Notes: generated from the sequence alone by a model not told the origin. A DNA stretch of 64,000 nt from Ustilago trichophora (GCA_900323505.1 OOIN01000021.1:558001-622000); one strand, 5' to 3'. Shown: positions 9,424 to 18,403, counted from the first letter of the stretch. Program-made: numbers and translations.

Positions 9424-10770
9424 CTACCAATCATCGTCGGATCCCTCTTCGTCGGAATCGCCCATGTTCTCCTTGCGCTGGCTGAGCGCGGCAGCCAAAG
9501 CACTGGCGAGATCGCCATCACCGCCACCCGCATTCGGAGAATCGGAAGCTGACGCAACGGCGGCTGCTCCTGCTGTTGCACCAACAGCAGCGCCACCCGC
9601 CGCTGCCCTACCGGTCGACGGTGCAGCGGCTGAATCAGTCTTCTTGAGGTTGTGAACGCCTTTACCCTGAATCGACGCGAGGAGAGCTCCACGTCCGTCC
9701 TGAGGAGGTGGCAAGGGAGCCGAGCCACCAGCGGGCGGCGGAGGCGGTGGGGGCGGAGGTGCACCGCCACCACCCATGGGTGGAGGAGGCGGAGGAGGCG
9801 GAGGTGCGCTGCCACCCGCTGCAGGTCGCATAGGAGGTGGTGGCGGAGGTGGTGCGCTCGAACCAGCTGGTGCACGCGCAGGAGGCGGCGGCGGAGGGGG
9901 AGGAGCGGCGGATGAACCTGCCCCAGAGCGCGGCGGCGGTGGTGGTGGTGGTGGTGGTTGGGCTACAGAGGATGCGGACGCGGTCGAGGCAGTCGCGGCA
10001 TGACGAGACCTTGGTGCGGGAGGCGGTGGAGGCGCTTTGCGCTTGCTGGTAGGAGCAGGAGGTGGGACCTTCTTTGCTTTGGGTGCAGCGGGCGGTGTTG
10101 GCTTGGCAGTAGCACCTGGGCCTCCACGCTTGCCGACAAAGTCCTTGATGAAGCTCTCGTTTTGACGAATGTCCTTCTCGCTAATACCGAGGTTGCCAAG
10201 CTGCTCCAAAAGGGCCTGCCAGGTAGGATCGACATTCTCAGAGCTGAAGCCGTGCTCAGCCGAGAAGCCCATGTGAGCAACGTGCTTGAAGCCGGAGGGA
10301 GCCCCGATCATGGACTTGTCGATCTTGCCGCCTGTGGTGGACTTTTTCTTCTTGGTGCTGGACGAGCTGGACTTCGACTTTGCATACTTGGAGCGGTTTG
10401 AGACCTTCTTGAAGAGATCGCTGGCTTCGCTCTCATCGGCAAAGGAGAAGCCGATCAGACATTCGTCACCTTCGAAAGAGTGGAAGAAGGTGCGGTCCTG
10501 ATTGTACTGAAAGCCCTCGTAGAATTCGTGCTCCCAGATAACACCGCGAGTGCCCTTGAGGTCGACCACCTTGAAGTAAAAGGTGGCTTTGGCAAGGTCA
10601 CGGACGAAAGCGATAGCACCTTCAATGCCAGTATAGCTCCATTGTGAAGGGGCGGGATGAGCGGCATAAACACGGCCGACGGTGGCTGTGATGATCTTGT
10701 TGTTGGAAGAGGGGATGGCGGATTTGACCTTGGACTTGTCCGAGGACGAGATGGTGGAGGAGGATGGCAT
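9424..10770 (-). CDS. LAS17: Wiskott-Aldrich syndrome protein homolog (actin nucleation promoter)
   Basis: Intronless, 448 aa. Domain order: WH1 (about residues 20-130, ending in FADESEASDLFKKVSNR), a Lys/Ser linker, a CRIB motif at about 160-175 (IGAPSGFKHVAHMG, fitting the I-x-x-P-x-x-F-x-H-x-x-H-x-G consensus), a proline-rich region (about 225-370, many runs of 6-9 Pro), one WH2 actin-binding motif (GRGALLASIQGKGVHNLKK), and an acidic tail ending in DSDEEGSDDDW with the terminal Trp that contacts Arp2/3. WASPs activate the Arp2/3 complex at endocytic sites and the cell cortex. The CRIB motif suggests direct Cdc42/Rac control, which yeast Las17 lacks. The ATG lies only 3 nt after the stop of the upstream PIG-Y-like ORF and in the same frame. 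Confidence 0.94.
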   Translation of the reverse strand: MPSSSTISSSDKSKVKSAIPSSNNKIITATVGRVYAAHPAPSQWSYTGIEGAIAFVRDLAKATFYFKVVDLKGTRGVIWEHEFYEGFQYNQDRTFFHSFEGDECLIGFSFADESEASDLFKKVSNRSKYAKSKSSSSSTKKKKSTTGGKIDKSMIGAPSGFKHVAHMGFSAEHGFSSENVDPTWQALLEQLGNLGISEKDIRQNESFIKDFVGKRGGPGATAKPTPPAAPKAKKVPPPAPTSKRKAPPPPPAPRSRHAATASTASASSVAQPPPPPPPPPRSGAGSSAAPPPPPPPPARAPAGSSAPPPPPPPMRPAAGGSAPPPPPPPPPMGGGGAPPPPPPPPPAGGSAPLPPPQDGRGALLASIQGKGVHNLKKTDSAAAPSTGRAAAGGAAVGATAGAAAVASASDSPNAGGGDGDLASALAAALSQRKENMGDSDEEGSDDDW

Positions 10771-10773
10771 GTC

Positions 10774-11100
10774 TTAAGAATGGCGGTAGTGCTTCTCGCC
10801 AGTCCAACGAGCGATGACGACGTATGTCGAGAGTGGAATGAGGAGGGGTAAGAAAAAGACGACACTGTAGGGAAAGCGAAGATATATGGCTTTGTGGTGC
10901 TCTGAGTTGAAGGCAGAGCTGGAGTCGAAGGGGATCAAGAAGGGAACCAGTCCAAGAAGCAAAAGCAAGACGCTTGCAGCGATGAGGATGTTGGCCGTTT
11001 GCAAGGTAGAAGTAGGATCTTGGAATGTAGGATGCGGGTTTGCAGCTGGGTTGATGGAAAACGAGTGTTGCCTGCGCCGCTGCTTGTCCTCTGCGGGCAT
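10774..11100 (-). CDS. PIGY: PIG-Y-like subunit of the GPI-GlcNAc transferase
   Basis: 108 aa from the ATG at 11100 (MPAEDKQRRR...). The frame is open further up to 11316, but that extension looks like leader. There are two hydrophobic segments (ANILIAASVLLLLLGLVPFL and the FPYSVVFFLPLLIPLSTYVV region), and the tail ARWTGEKHYRHS resembles the PIG-Y consensus ending in a W-x-G-x-K-x-x-RH pattern. PIG-Y is a small regulatory subunit of the ER complex making GlcNAc-PI, the first step of GPI-anchor synthesis. Its TAA is followed by GAC and then the WASP ATG. Identification rests on size, two-TM topology and the C-terminal motif, so it is probable rather than certain. Confidence 0.66.
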   Translation of the reverse strand: MPAEDKQRRRQHSFSINPAANPHPTFQDPTSTLQTANILIAASVLLLLLGLVPFLIPFDSSSAFNSEHHKAIYLRFPYSVVFFLPLLIPLSTYVVIARWTGEKHYRHS

Positions 11101-11691
11101 GCGGCCCTTAGGTCGAGCAGATAAACGAGTGTTCACGATCGTCCTCGAGGAGGTGGAGGTGGGTGCAAGGCTCCGGAAGTTTGCGGAGCTTCGGTGTGCA
11201 AGACTCGGGATGGAACGAAGCCAGGTTGATCGAGAGTCAAGATATCGTGATATCGTGACGATGAAGGAAGCTGTAGTTGGTAGAAGTGTTGACAAATGAG
11301 ACTCTGTGAACTGCATCGCGTGTGTGTGTACAGTAGTGTCATCTATGCTTGGGCCATCACAAACTCTGACTGCACCGCCCTCTTTGCCAGATTCTCCTTT
11401 TATTACTGTATTGCATCACAGCGTGGTCGCAGTTGGAATTCAGATATACACAGAGTGCCACAATCGGGAGAGAGATTCATTCCTATTTTCATTTTCACAC
11501 CGACCGAGCGCCGCGATCGGGGACCCGTCCAAAGGACACCCTGATTGTGTGCCGTGTGTTTGTGTGGAGTGTCGAAATGGCGCGAGTCTATCTCAGCACA
11601 CATCCTCCATCTTGCTATCACATCGACTCCAGCACCGGCCATCCAACACCCTCTATCGCACGCTTCCTCAAGCACTGGCATTCAGTCCGCC
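11101..11691. other. Divergent promoter, PIG-Y/WASP unit and UBC13
   Basis: 590 bp without a supported gene. It includes a GT-rich tract running into a TACAGTA heptamer (11329-11335), and presumably drives the PIG-Y/WASP pair leftward and UBC13 rightward. Confidence 0.6.
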
Positions 11692-12477
11692 ATGTCGCTC
11701 CCAAAACGCATCATCAAGGTAAGTGCATGCCAATCATCGTCTCAGATACTTCCTCCAATGAACTCTTCTTACACCCTCGCCTCGCTTGGTTTCATGAAAA
11801 CTGACTCGTTTCCGATCCATCTCGTGCTACGTGCTCCGCTGTTCGAACCTCGTTCACCTTCCACCCTGTTTACAGGAGACCGAAAGACTCCTTGCTGACC
11901 CAGCACCCGGAATCAGCGCAACTCCTCACGAGGACAACTTGAGATACTTTGACGTCGTCATCTCGGGCCCCTCCCAAAGCCCTTTCGAAGGTGCGTTCCG
12001 CACATGTTTACATCCTACATCATCGTTTCATCCGCTCACATTCTTCTTGTCATCGCTCCACTTTCGCCTTGTCACCATAGGTGGTGTCTTCCGTCTCGAG
12101 CTCTTCTTGCCAGAGGAGTACCCAATGTCCGCGCCCAAGGTCCGCTTCCTCACCAAGATCTACCACCCAAACATCGACAAGCTTGGCCGTATCTGCCTAG
12201 ACATTCTCAAAGACAAGTGGTCCCCCGCTCTCCAGATCCGAACCGTCTTGCTTTCCGTCCAGGCTTTGCTCTCCGCACCAAACCCTGACGACCCGCTCGC
12301 CAATGATGTTGCCGAGCACTACAAGAAGGACGAGAAGGGGTGAGTATTTCCATACTGAATTCCCGGAATCGCAAAAGTACAAAAACTGACCGCATCTCTC
12401 AACCTTTCAACACAATCTCTTCTCTCTACAGAGCCATCGAAGTCAGCAGGCAATGGACAGCGTTGTACGCAAAGTAA
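11692..12477 (+). CDS. UBC13: Ubiquitin-conjugating enzyme E2 N (Ubc13)
   Basis: Four exons: 11692-11718, 11876-11990, 12081-12339, 12432-12477; 148 aa, exactly the family size. It contains the E2 core with YHPNID, the catalytic Cys in [16 protein letters not shown], and the Ubc13-specific stretch [22 protein letters not shown]. Ubc13 pairs with a UEV protein (Mms2) to build Lys63-linked ubiquitin chains in DNA-damage tolerance (PCNA polyubiquitination). MGS1 and RDH54, also in this window, act in related repair pathways but are too far away to imply linkage. All splice sites are canonical and the spliced frame is seamless. Confidence 0.97.
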
Positions 12478-12650
12478 TGAATTGCCGATAGTACCATGTA
12501 TCCGGCCCACTTGTTTCCCCAGACATGCCAGCGGCGAAGACAATGTTACGACATTACTAAGCTAGCCTCTTGCTCGAGCAGATTCGGACAAAGCGTTCCT
12601 TCCGTCCGATCAGCCAATATGGTGGGCTCGCAACCCTGACCCTGATCGGA

Positions 12651-14411
12651 TCAGTGCTGCATTTTGCTGACAATATCCTCAAACTTGGTTCGCGAGATTT
12701 GTAGACCACCGCTGCCCTCCATCTCGTGCACGACTGGGTCCTCGTGCGTTCCGCTCAGCATCGAACTGGTGGGATCGTCTTCCTCCGACTCTAGCAAAGG
12801 TAGACGAATCGAGCCTCCGTTGCGGGCCGCCCTGCTTTCGTAGAACGCGATACACATCAGTGGCAAAGCAAACAACACCGATTGCACAGAGTAGTTGAGC
12901 TTGGCGTACGCTTCGTGCGACAAGACCCACTCCAGGGGCGCGATCACAAACGCTTCCAGAAGGTTGAATGGCGGAAAGTAGACGAATTGGTCCGGGGCCC
13001 GTACCATGGCAACCACCTTTTGGCAGAAAAAGGCCGCATACACCTCGTCTGCCGAGTCAACCACGTCGCCGTAAGCTGTGCCGAAAAAGGCAATCAGGAT
13101 GTTGAGCAGAATCACGGCAGTGACAAAGCAGTAGGCATAGTACAGGATGTGCCCGTATGGATACCCGAAGGCGTCCTCGTTGGTCAGATCAAAGTCGGCA
13201 CCACCGAGCAACGCTTGCGTCAGCACGTCGACGATCTTGACCAACACGTTGTCGACACGAGACTCGTCGGCAGCGTCGAGTGCAAGGAACGCATGACCGA
13301 AGCCCACCATGACCAACGCCAGCAGCGTGAAGAAGATGGCACTCTCCTTGAACATGCGCAGAATGATGACCGTCAGCGTGCCAAAGTAGACAAAGCCGTC
13401 AAACACCTTGAGAAGCTGCACCCAGATCAGAGGCGCAACGCAAGCCAGAAACTGGAAAGCTCGCAGCTCGTACGAATCCGACTTCTTGCCGTGCGCTGCA
13501 AAGCTAGCCACGCGGAAGCAGAACGACACCAGCAGAAGGCCGTCAGTGAAAATGTCCATGACCGTCCAGAACTCCACCGCGCCGAGGCCGCCCATCTTGA
13601 CCCAGCGAGATGCGTCCTCGACCAAGTAGCCGGCTGCCATCACCCAAAGGATGCCCTCGAACAGATCGAACGATTTGAGCGTCCTCGTTTGCACAGTGAA
13701 GATCGCCAGGAAGAAGATCCACAGGAAAATGTTCGTGATGTACGAGTACTTGGGGACGCCCAGCCGCGAAGGGTCGAAATGCGACAAGAAGGCACCGTCG
13801 TCCTTTCTATCGTAAGGCACAAAGTAGGTGTAGCCATCCGGCGAATACTTTTGCACCAGTGTGCCGTCCCAGATGGCTTGTGTCGCCCTCCTTGCCTCGA
13901 TAGAGGCTAGCACTGGCACGCAATGCTGGTCGATGGCGGCTTCGAGCGCCGAAGTTGGCAGCGCGATGTCCCCGTCGCTCTCGTATCGACGAAATTTCTT
14001 GGTCAGGCACAGATGGTGGCTGCTTGTGTTTGTCGGACCCTTTTCGATGGTGCTACGTTCAATGTGTGCAACAAGACGCTGTACAAGAACTTCGCATGCG
14101 ACCATTCTCTTTCGATTCAGACCGTGATCCAGCGGCTGCTTCTCAGCATCCCGTTCAAATGTCTTGCGAGCTTCGAGCAATGCGTACGGGACAGCATCGC
14201 CAAAATCGCCTCCCAGCTCGTGGAACGCCGAGATGACATTCGCGTCGATCAAGCCTTCAGAGCTTGTGATCCTCTTTTCGTCAATGTCGCGGTCGATGAG
14301 TCGAGTGACCAGGGATTTGACTCTGCGAATCAGCGCCGAGATGATGGCGGGATGCACATTGAGCTCGGCATCCAGCTGTCGTAGAGGCTCGTGTTGGTCC
14401 ATCGAAGCCAT
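12651..14411 (-). CDS. YVC1: Vacuolar TRP-type calcium channel (Yvc1-like)
   Basis: 586 aa from the ATG at 14411 (MASMDQHEPL...); an in-frame ATG at 14531 would add 40 residues. There is no intron. A soluble helical N-terminus of ~230 residues is followed by six or more hydrophobic segments between about residues 260 and 520, including the block ILYYAYCFVTAVILLNILIAFFGTAYGDV, whose NILIAFF pattern is typical of TRP S6 and fungal Yvc1. Yvc1 releases Ca2+ from the vacuole in response to hyperosmotic stretch. An acidic SEEDD motif lies in the cytosolic C-terminus. The gene converges on UBC13 with ~170 bp between the stops. Confidence 0.88.
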   Translation of the reverse strand: MASMDQHEPLRQLDAELNVHPAIISALIRRVKSLVTRLIDRDIDEKRITSSEGLIDANVISAFHELGGDFGDAVPYALLEARKTFERDAEKQPLDHGLNRKRMVACEVLVQRLVAHIERSTIEKGPTNTSSHHLCLTKKFRRYESDGDIALPTSALEAAIDQHCVPVLASIEARRATQAIWDGTLVQKYSPDGYTYFVPYDRKDDGAFLSHFDPSRLGVPKYSYITNIFLWIFFLAIFTVQTRTLKSFDLFEGILWVMAAGYLVEDASRWVKMGGLGAVEFWTVMDIFTDGLLLVSFCFRVASFAAHGKKSDSYELRAFQFLACVAPLIWVQLLKVFDGFVYFGTLTVIILRMFKESAIFFTLLALVMVGFGHAFLALDAADESRVDNVLVKIVDVLTQALLGGADFDLTNEDAFGYPYGHILYYAYCFVTAVILLNILIAFFGTAYGDVVDSADEVYAAFFCQKVVAMVRAPDQFVYFPPFNLLEAFVIAPLEWVLSHEAYAKLNYSVQSVLFALPLMCIAFYESRAARNGGSIRLPLLESEEDDPTSSMLSGTHEDPVVHEMEGSGGLQISRTKFEDIVSKMQH

Positions 14412-15040
14412 GTTGCAAGACGTTTGGAGTCCAGCGTGGCTGAACGAGGTGATGGAGGGAAGGGAAGGAAGGCGGGTAGATTGTGGATGGAGTCGTTGGC
14501 CAAGATATGGAAGAAGAGGTTTCGTTTCCATACCTCGCGTACAAGCAGGATCGCACAGACCTCAATTCACATGACATGCTCACGCTGTCATGCAGCCAAG
14601 AAATTTTCTTTTTCCGGTTTCGCTAGTTCGCTTTCCAACGTGGTCGCAGCACACGATCAATCTCTTGTGTCCGTAACCTTTGTTTCAGGGACACACGCTG
14701 CTTGTTCATGTATTTGTGGAACCTAGTGCTCTGCAATATGACTGGACAGATGTCCTCGTTACAAACCGAATCCAGCCTTCTGCCTACAACAAGGTATGTT
14801 CCTGTAGCGATTCGTGGCAGAAGCCTAGGCAATGGACTACAACGAGATCAGGCATGTGCGGTACGACTTGGCCCTAATATTAACATCGAAAAAAGTACAA
14901 GTTTGTCTTTGGAGCCCACCAGCCGGCACCCCAGATCCAGGTGCTTGCTGAATGGTTGCCCAGAAGCGGCCCTTTACACGGCGTTGCCTTTTGATGATGC
15001 GAATCATGAGACTTGGGCTCAAATTCAGCACTGGAATCTT

Positions 15041-15222
15041 ATCGTAAAAAAATTACTTCAATTCTAGTTATCCGTAACCCCAACCGGCAACCACTCACTC
15101 CGGATGGTTTCCCTGAGCACCCACCCAAGCAAGCACCTGGGGTGGTCTCCCTATCAGCACCCATCCGATAGCAATCACCAATCGGGGGTGGTTGCTCGGG
15201 TGGGTTCGCGAATGTGATTCAC
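15041..15222. repeat. Family C foldback-like element, degenerate (C0)
   Basis: It begins with ATCGTAAAAAAA like other family C ends, and its interior is made of CAACCAC/GTGGTTG and GCACCCACCC/GGGTGG modules in both orientations. The right end lacks the usual TTTTTACGAT and runs directly into the next element. The borders are approximate. Confidence 0.45.
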
Positions 15223-15384
15223 ATCGTAAAAAAAGGAAATATCCACCTCGCAGCCACCCGCCGGAGCCACCCCCGATTGTAATGAAAAAAATCAAATTCA
15301 ATTCATTTTGGTCCCGAGTGGTGAATACAATCGGGGGTGGCTCCGGCGGGTGGCTGCGAGGTGGATATTTCCTTTTTTTACGAT
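15223..15384. repeat. Family C foldback element C1, 59-bp perfect inverted arms
   Basis: The left arm 15223-15281 and right arm 15326-15384 are exact reverse complements by direct reading (ATCGTAAAAAAAGG... outward ends, GAGCCACCCCCGATTGTA inner end). A 44-bp AT-rich spacer separates them. It is the best-preserved member of the cluster. Confidence 0.92.
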
Positions 15385-15531
15385 ATGATTCTTCTTTTCC
15401 TTACAAGTAATTTGCAGTCAGACAGGGCATTCAGAGAAAAACTCAGGATTTCATGTTCAAGTTAAATCTTGACGAATCGCAAGGCTTCGAATGGCAATTT
15501 CAACGACTTTTCAGATCATTTATGATTTGTA

Positions 15532-15870
15532 AACGTGACTGGCCCATTAACGGGTCAGGCCAATTTATATCCTAAAAAAAGTGAAAGTCGGACCCCGGAG
15601 CCACCCTAGGATCCACCCTGGGTGGTTGCTCCTGGGGAACCACCCCGCAAGCACCCTCAATCTAGGTGCTTGCTCTGGGTGGCTGCTTGGAACAGCCATC
15701 CAAGTGGTTGCTAGGGTGGTTCCTGTGTCAAACTTTTCTTTTTTTTAGGATATGATTCGTGGGTGTCAATACGTTTTTGAGGAGCTCTCTTACTGATATT
15801 TCAAATATTTCTGAACACTTTTTGCAGAAAGTGGAACTTATCGGTGACCCACTAATGGGCCAGTCACGTT
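15532..15870. repeat. Family B inverted-repeat element B1, carrying nested family C element
   Basis: Ends are AACGTGACTGGCCCATTA at 15532 and its reverse complement ending at 15870; about 26 bp match with two mismatches. A family C element (15567-15753) sits inside, near the left end, which suggests a nested insertion. Confidence 0.75.
15567..15753. repeat. Family C foldback element C2, nested in B1
   Basis: Ends are ATATCCTAAAAAAA and TTTTTTTAGGATAT (perfect for 14 bp). The interior has many GGGTGGTTGC / GCAACCACCC modules in both directions, but the arms are imperfect. Confidence 0.7.
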
Positions 15871-15963
15871 GACGTGAGTGGAACATAGCTGGATCAGATC
15901 AAAGAGTCACGAATAATCATGGTTTTTCAGCCTCAACAGTCCAATTTCAGACACCAAAACGTC

Positions 15964-16114
15964 TAACGGGAGTGGCCCATAACAGAGTCAGGCCCATCAA
16001 AGAATCACAAAAAGTTTACAATTTTTCCCTGAAGTATTCAAAAAATTGCAAGTAGATACATATTTTATATTGCTGATCCTTTAATGGGCCTGGTGTTATG
16101 GGCCACTCCCGTTA
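15964..16114. repeat. Family A TA-flanked MITE-like element A1
   Basis: It starts TAACGGGAGTGGCCCATAAC and ends with the complementary GGGCCACTCCCGTTA; 151 bp with partly diverged inner arms. TA stands at both outer ends, as expected for Tc1/mariner-type non-autonomous elements. Confidence 0.75.
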
Positions 16115-16330
16115 ATTATGTCATGCATGACTAGCATTTTGTTCCCACCAAAAAGAAGAAGGTGCCAACTCGAAGCCAGCTGCAAAGCCAGCCGGTCTGG
16201 CTGCACATTGAACTTCACATTCGACTCATGTTGTTTTGCTCGTCCGAGCATCTTACAGACATGAGACGCTTCCAAATTGACTACAATCTAACGTTAGCTT
16301 GACATTGCAAAAAATCCATCTACATTTTTT

Positions 16331-16440
16331 GAAAAAAATCGTCGGGAAGCCTTCCTCGAAGCCACCTGGGGGTTGCTTCACAGAAAGCCAGCTGATCGGG
16401 GGTGGCTTCAAGACAGATTTTATTTATTTATTACTAGGAT
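16331..16440. repeat. Family C foldback remnant C3
   Basis: It contains GGGAAGCC, CCTCGAAGCCACC and an opposing GGGGGTGGCTTC separated by ~50 bp, ending in TACTAGGAT. It is a decayed or partial member; the borders are approximate. Confidence 0.45.
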
Positions 16441-16600
16441 AATGTGAGTGGCCCATGACAAAGTCGGGCCCTTCAAAGAAACAGCAATACAACATATGCA
16501 CGCTTTTGTATTCCTACTTGGAATTTTTTGAACACTTTGGGGAAAAATTATATTTGTGATTCTTTAATGGGCCTGACTCTGATATGGGCCACCCCCGTTA
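16441..16600. repeat. Family A MITE-like element A2
   Basis: The interior is nearly identical to A3, including CAATAC...ATATGCACGCTTTTG, and it has a clean right end CACCCCCGTTA. The left end is diverged. B2 begins five bases to the right. Confidence 0.7.
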
Positions 16601-16604
16601 ACTT

Positions 16605-16940
16605 AACGTGACTGGCCCATTAGTGGGTCACCGAGATAATGTTTGCGAAAAGTGTTCCAAAGTTTGAGCTTAACGTACAAAAGCTCCCCAATGTTCTATT
16701 TACATCCTAAAAAAGGGTCCGTCACGAAGCCACCCCTGAACCCACCCAGGGTGGCTATACCACCGAAGCCACCCCCGATTTGGCTGGCTTCAAAGGTGGC
16801 TTCTCAACGTAGCCACCCTGGGTGGCTTCGAGGGTGGCTTCGGTGGTGTAGCCACCCTGGGTGGGTTTAGGGGTGGTATCGTGACGGATTTTCCCTTTTT
16901 TTACGATGTGATTGGTGACCCACTAATGGGCCAGTCACGT
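16605..16940. repeat. Family B element B2 with nested family C element
   Basis: The 27-bp terminal inverted repeats (ACGTGACTGGCCCATTAG...GGGTCACC, left from ~16606; right ending 16940) match perfectly by direct reading. Most of the interior is occupied by C4. B1 and B2 therefore share both ends and the nested arrangement. Confidence 0.8.
16703..16909. repeat. Family C foldback element C4, nested in B2
   Basis: The 207-bp element has the left end CATCCTAAAAAAGGG and right end CCCTTTTTTTACGATG. The arms are tiled with GAAGCCACCC and GGGTGGCTTC decamers; long but imperfect pairing. Confidence 0.78.
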
Positions 16941-17024
16941 CATTATTCTTTATCGTGAATGCCATATTGATGTTTAGCAAACCCTTAATGTTTATTCATC
17001 TTGATGGAACCATTAATTTTGTTG

Positions 17025-17185
17025 TAACGGGAGTGGCCCATAACAGAGTCAGGCCCATTAAAGAATCAGCAATACAAAATATGCACGCTTTTGTATTCCT
17101 ACTTGAAATTTTTTGAACACTTCGGGGAAAAATTGTATTTGTGATTCTTTAATGGGCCTGACTCTGTTATGGGCCACTCCCGTTA
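17025..17185. repeat. Family A MITE-like element A3, 43-bp perfect terminal inverted repeats
   Basis: A 161-bp element. The first 43 bases (TAACGGGAGTGGCCCATAAC...) are the exact reverse complement of the last 43 (…CACTCCCGTTA). The inner part TACAAAATATGCACGC is AT-rich. It is the best-preserved family A copy; the outer TA dinucleotides could be a target-site duplication. Confidence 0.88.
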
Positions 17186-17251
17186 AGTTATTGACTTGGA
17201 TCCTCAGAGGAATGATCGTGATGTTTTTCAGCCCCATGATGAATTTACAAT

Positions 17252-17396
17252 CATATCCTAAAAAAAGTAAAAATCCGTCACAAAGCCACCCTCGAAGCCA
17301 CCCTTGAAGCCAACCCCGATCTGGCTGGCTTCAAGGGTGGCTTTTCGCTGTAGCCACCCCGGATGGCTTCAATGGTGGCTTCTTTTTCTACGATGT
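17252..17396. repeat. Family C foldback element C5
   Basis: The left end is CATATCCTAAAAAAAG with AAATCCGTCACAAAGCCACCC. The right arm appears shortened, lacking the TGACGGATTTTT segment, and ends in CTACGATG. Confidence 0.68.
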
Positions 17397-17445
17397 GATT
17401 GAATATGAGTTTTTTTTTTGGCTGACTACCAACAGTTTGTGGGTT

Positions 17446-17631
17446 CACATCGTGAAAAAAGGAAAAATCCGTCACGAAGCCACCCTCGAAGCCACCCCCG
17501 ATCAGCTGGCTTATTGTGAAGCCACCCTAGGTGGCTACCAAACCCACCCGGGGTGGCTTTGCAGGAAGCCAGCCAATTGGGGGTGGCTTCAAGGGTGGCT
17601 TCATGACGGATTTTTCCTTTTTTACGATGTG
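17446..17631. repeat. Family C foldback element C6
   Basis: 186 bp, ends CACATCGTGAAAAAAGG and CCTTTTTTACGATGTG. The outer arms (AAAATCCGTCACGAAGCCACCC against its complement) pair nearly perfectly, with tiled GAAGCCACCC modules inside. Confidence 0.8.
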
Positions 17632-18403
17632 GTTCGAGCCTGTATTCGATGACAAGACCAAAAAGGGCCATACAGCTGCTTTTAAATTATGTCTCCATCG
17701 AAATACAGTCAATGACTTAGCTCAAATAGCTGAATGGCCCTGACAGATCAATCTCAGGACTTAGTACAGTACAGTACAGTACAACAAGCATGCAACGCCA
17801 AAAAGATGTCAAAAGAGATTGCTCAGGCATGTCAACCGCGGCCAGTTGTTCGTTCTGCAGAAGTTGCAGGCTGCATCAGATGAAGGTGATGGTCTCAATC
17901 ATGAATAGGCTCCTAAAGACAAGATTGACCCCAGGTCTGGTCGATCCATACGCAAATCTTATTTTTCCACAGAGGATTCCTTCCACAGCTAGTCTATGAG
18001 TGATGTGCATGCGGGACAGATGTAACAGTTTTCTCGCGAACCAATCATCCGGGTTTACCCCACAAGCCGAACCCGATAAGGCTTTCCACAAATCACAAGT
18101 CAGGCTCGGGATTCAGAACGGCACGAGATAAGCGGATCGAGTCTTACCAGGAGTAAGTTCGCGGAAAGCAGCAACTGCTTCTTCAGCAAACACCATCATC
18201 TGGCAGTTCCATGCTCGCCATCTCGAACGCTCCCGTCTTGGACCTTCTCCACCCTCCCAGCACCGGCACGGATCCAGATAGCCGCCTGACACGGAGCAAT
18301 CTTCGCGCCTCAACTTCTTTCCAACTTCCCCCTTCCTACACTCCCCCTTCTGACTTGGGAAACAGCGCATACAAGGACCTCTACAGCAATCGAGCAATGC
18401 GAA

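Larger units (their letters stand above)
14532..18403. other. Gene-free, repeat-rich, AT-richer block
   Basis: About 3.9 kb with no supported gene on either strand. From 15.04 to 17.63 kb it is packed with inverted-repeat elements of three families (A, B, C; listed separately). 14532-15040 and 17632-18403 look like ordinary intergenic DNA, the second holding the promoter of the Zn2Cys6 gene and a short ACAGT pentamer array near 17763. No transposase or other coding remnant was found, so the elements are non-autonomous. Confidence 0.8.

Noticed and set aside
12882..13910. 342-aa plus-strand frame antisense to the YVC1-like gene
   Set aside because: Composition is His/Gln/Arg-rich without domains, while the minus strand has a complete TRP-like channel.
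16643..17743. Several short ORFs (60-85 aa) with repeated Pro/Gly/Trp-rich motifs
   Set aside because: All are translations of GAAGCCACCC/GGGTGGCTTC modules of the repeat elements in both strands.
14532..18403. Possible centromere or telomere-proximal block
   Set aside because: There are no TTAGGG arrays, and unrelated single-copy genes lie on both sides within a few kb. A cluster of small inverted-repeat elements explains the composition better.
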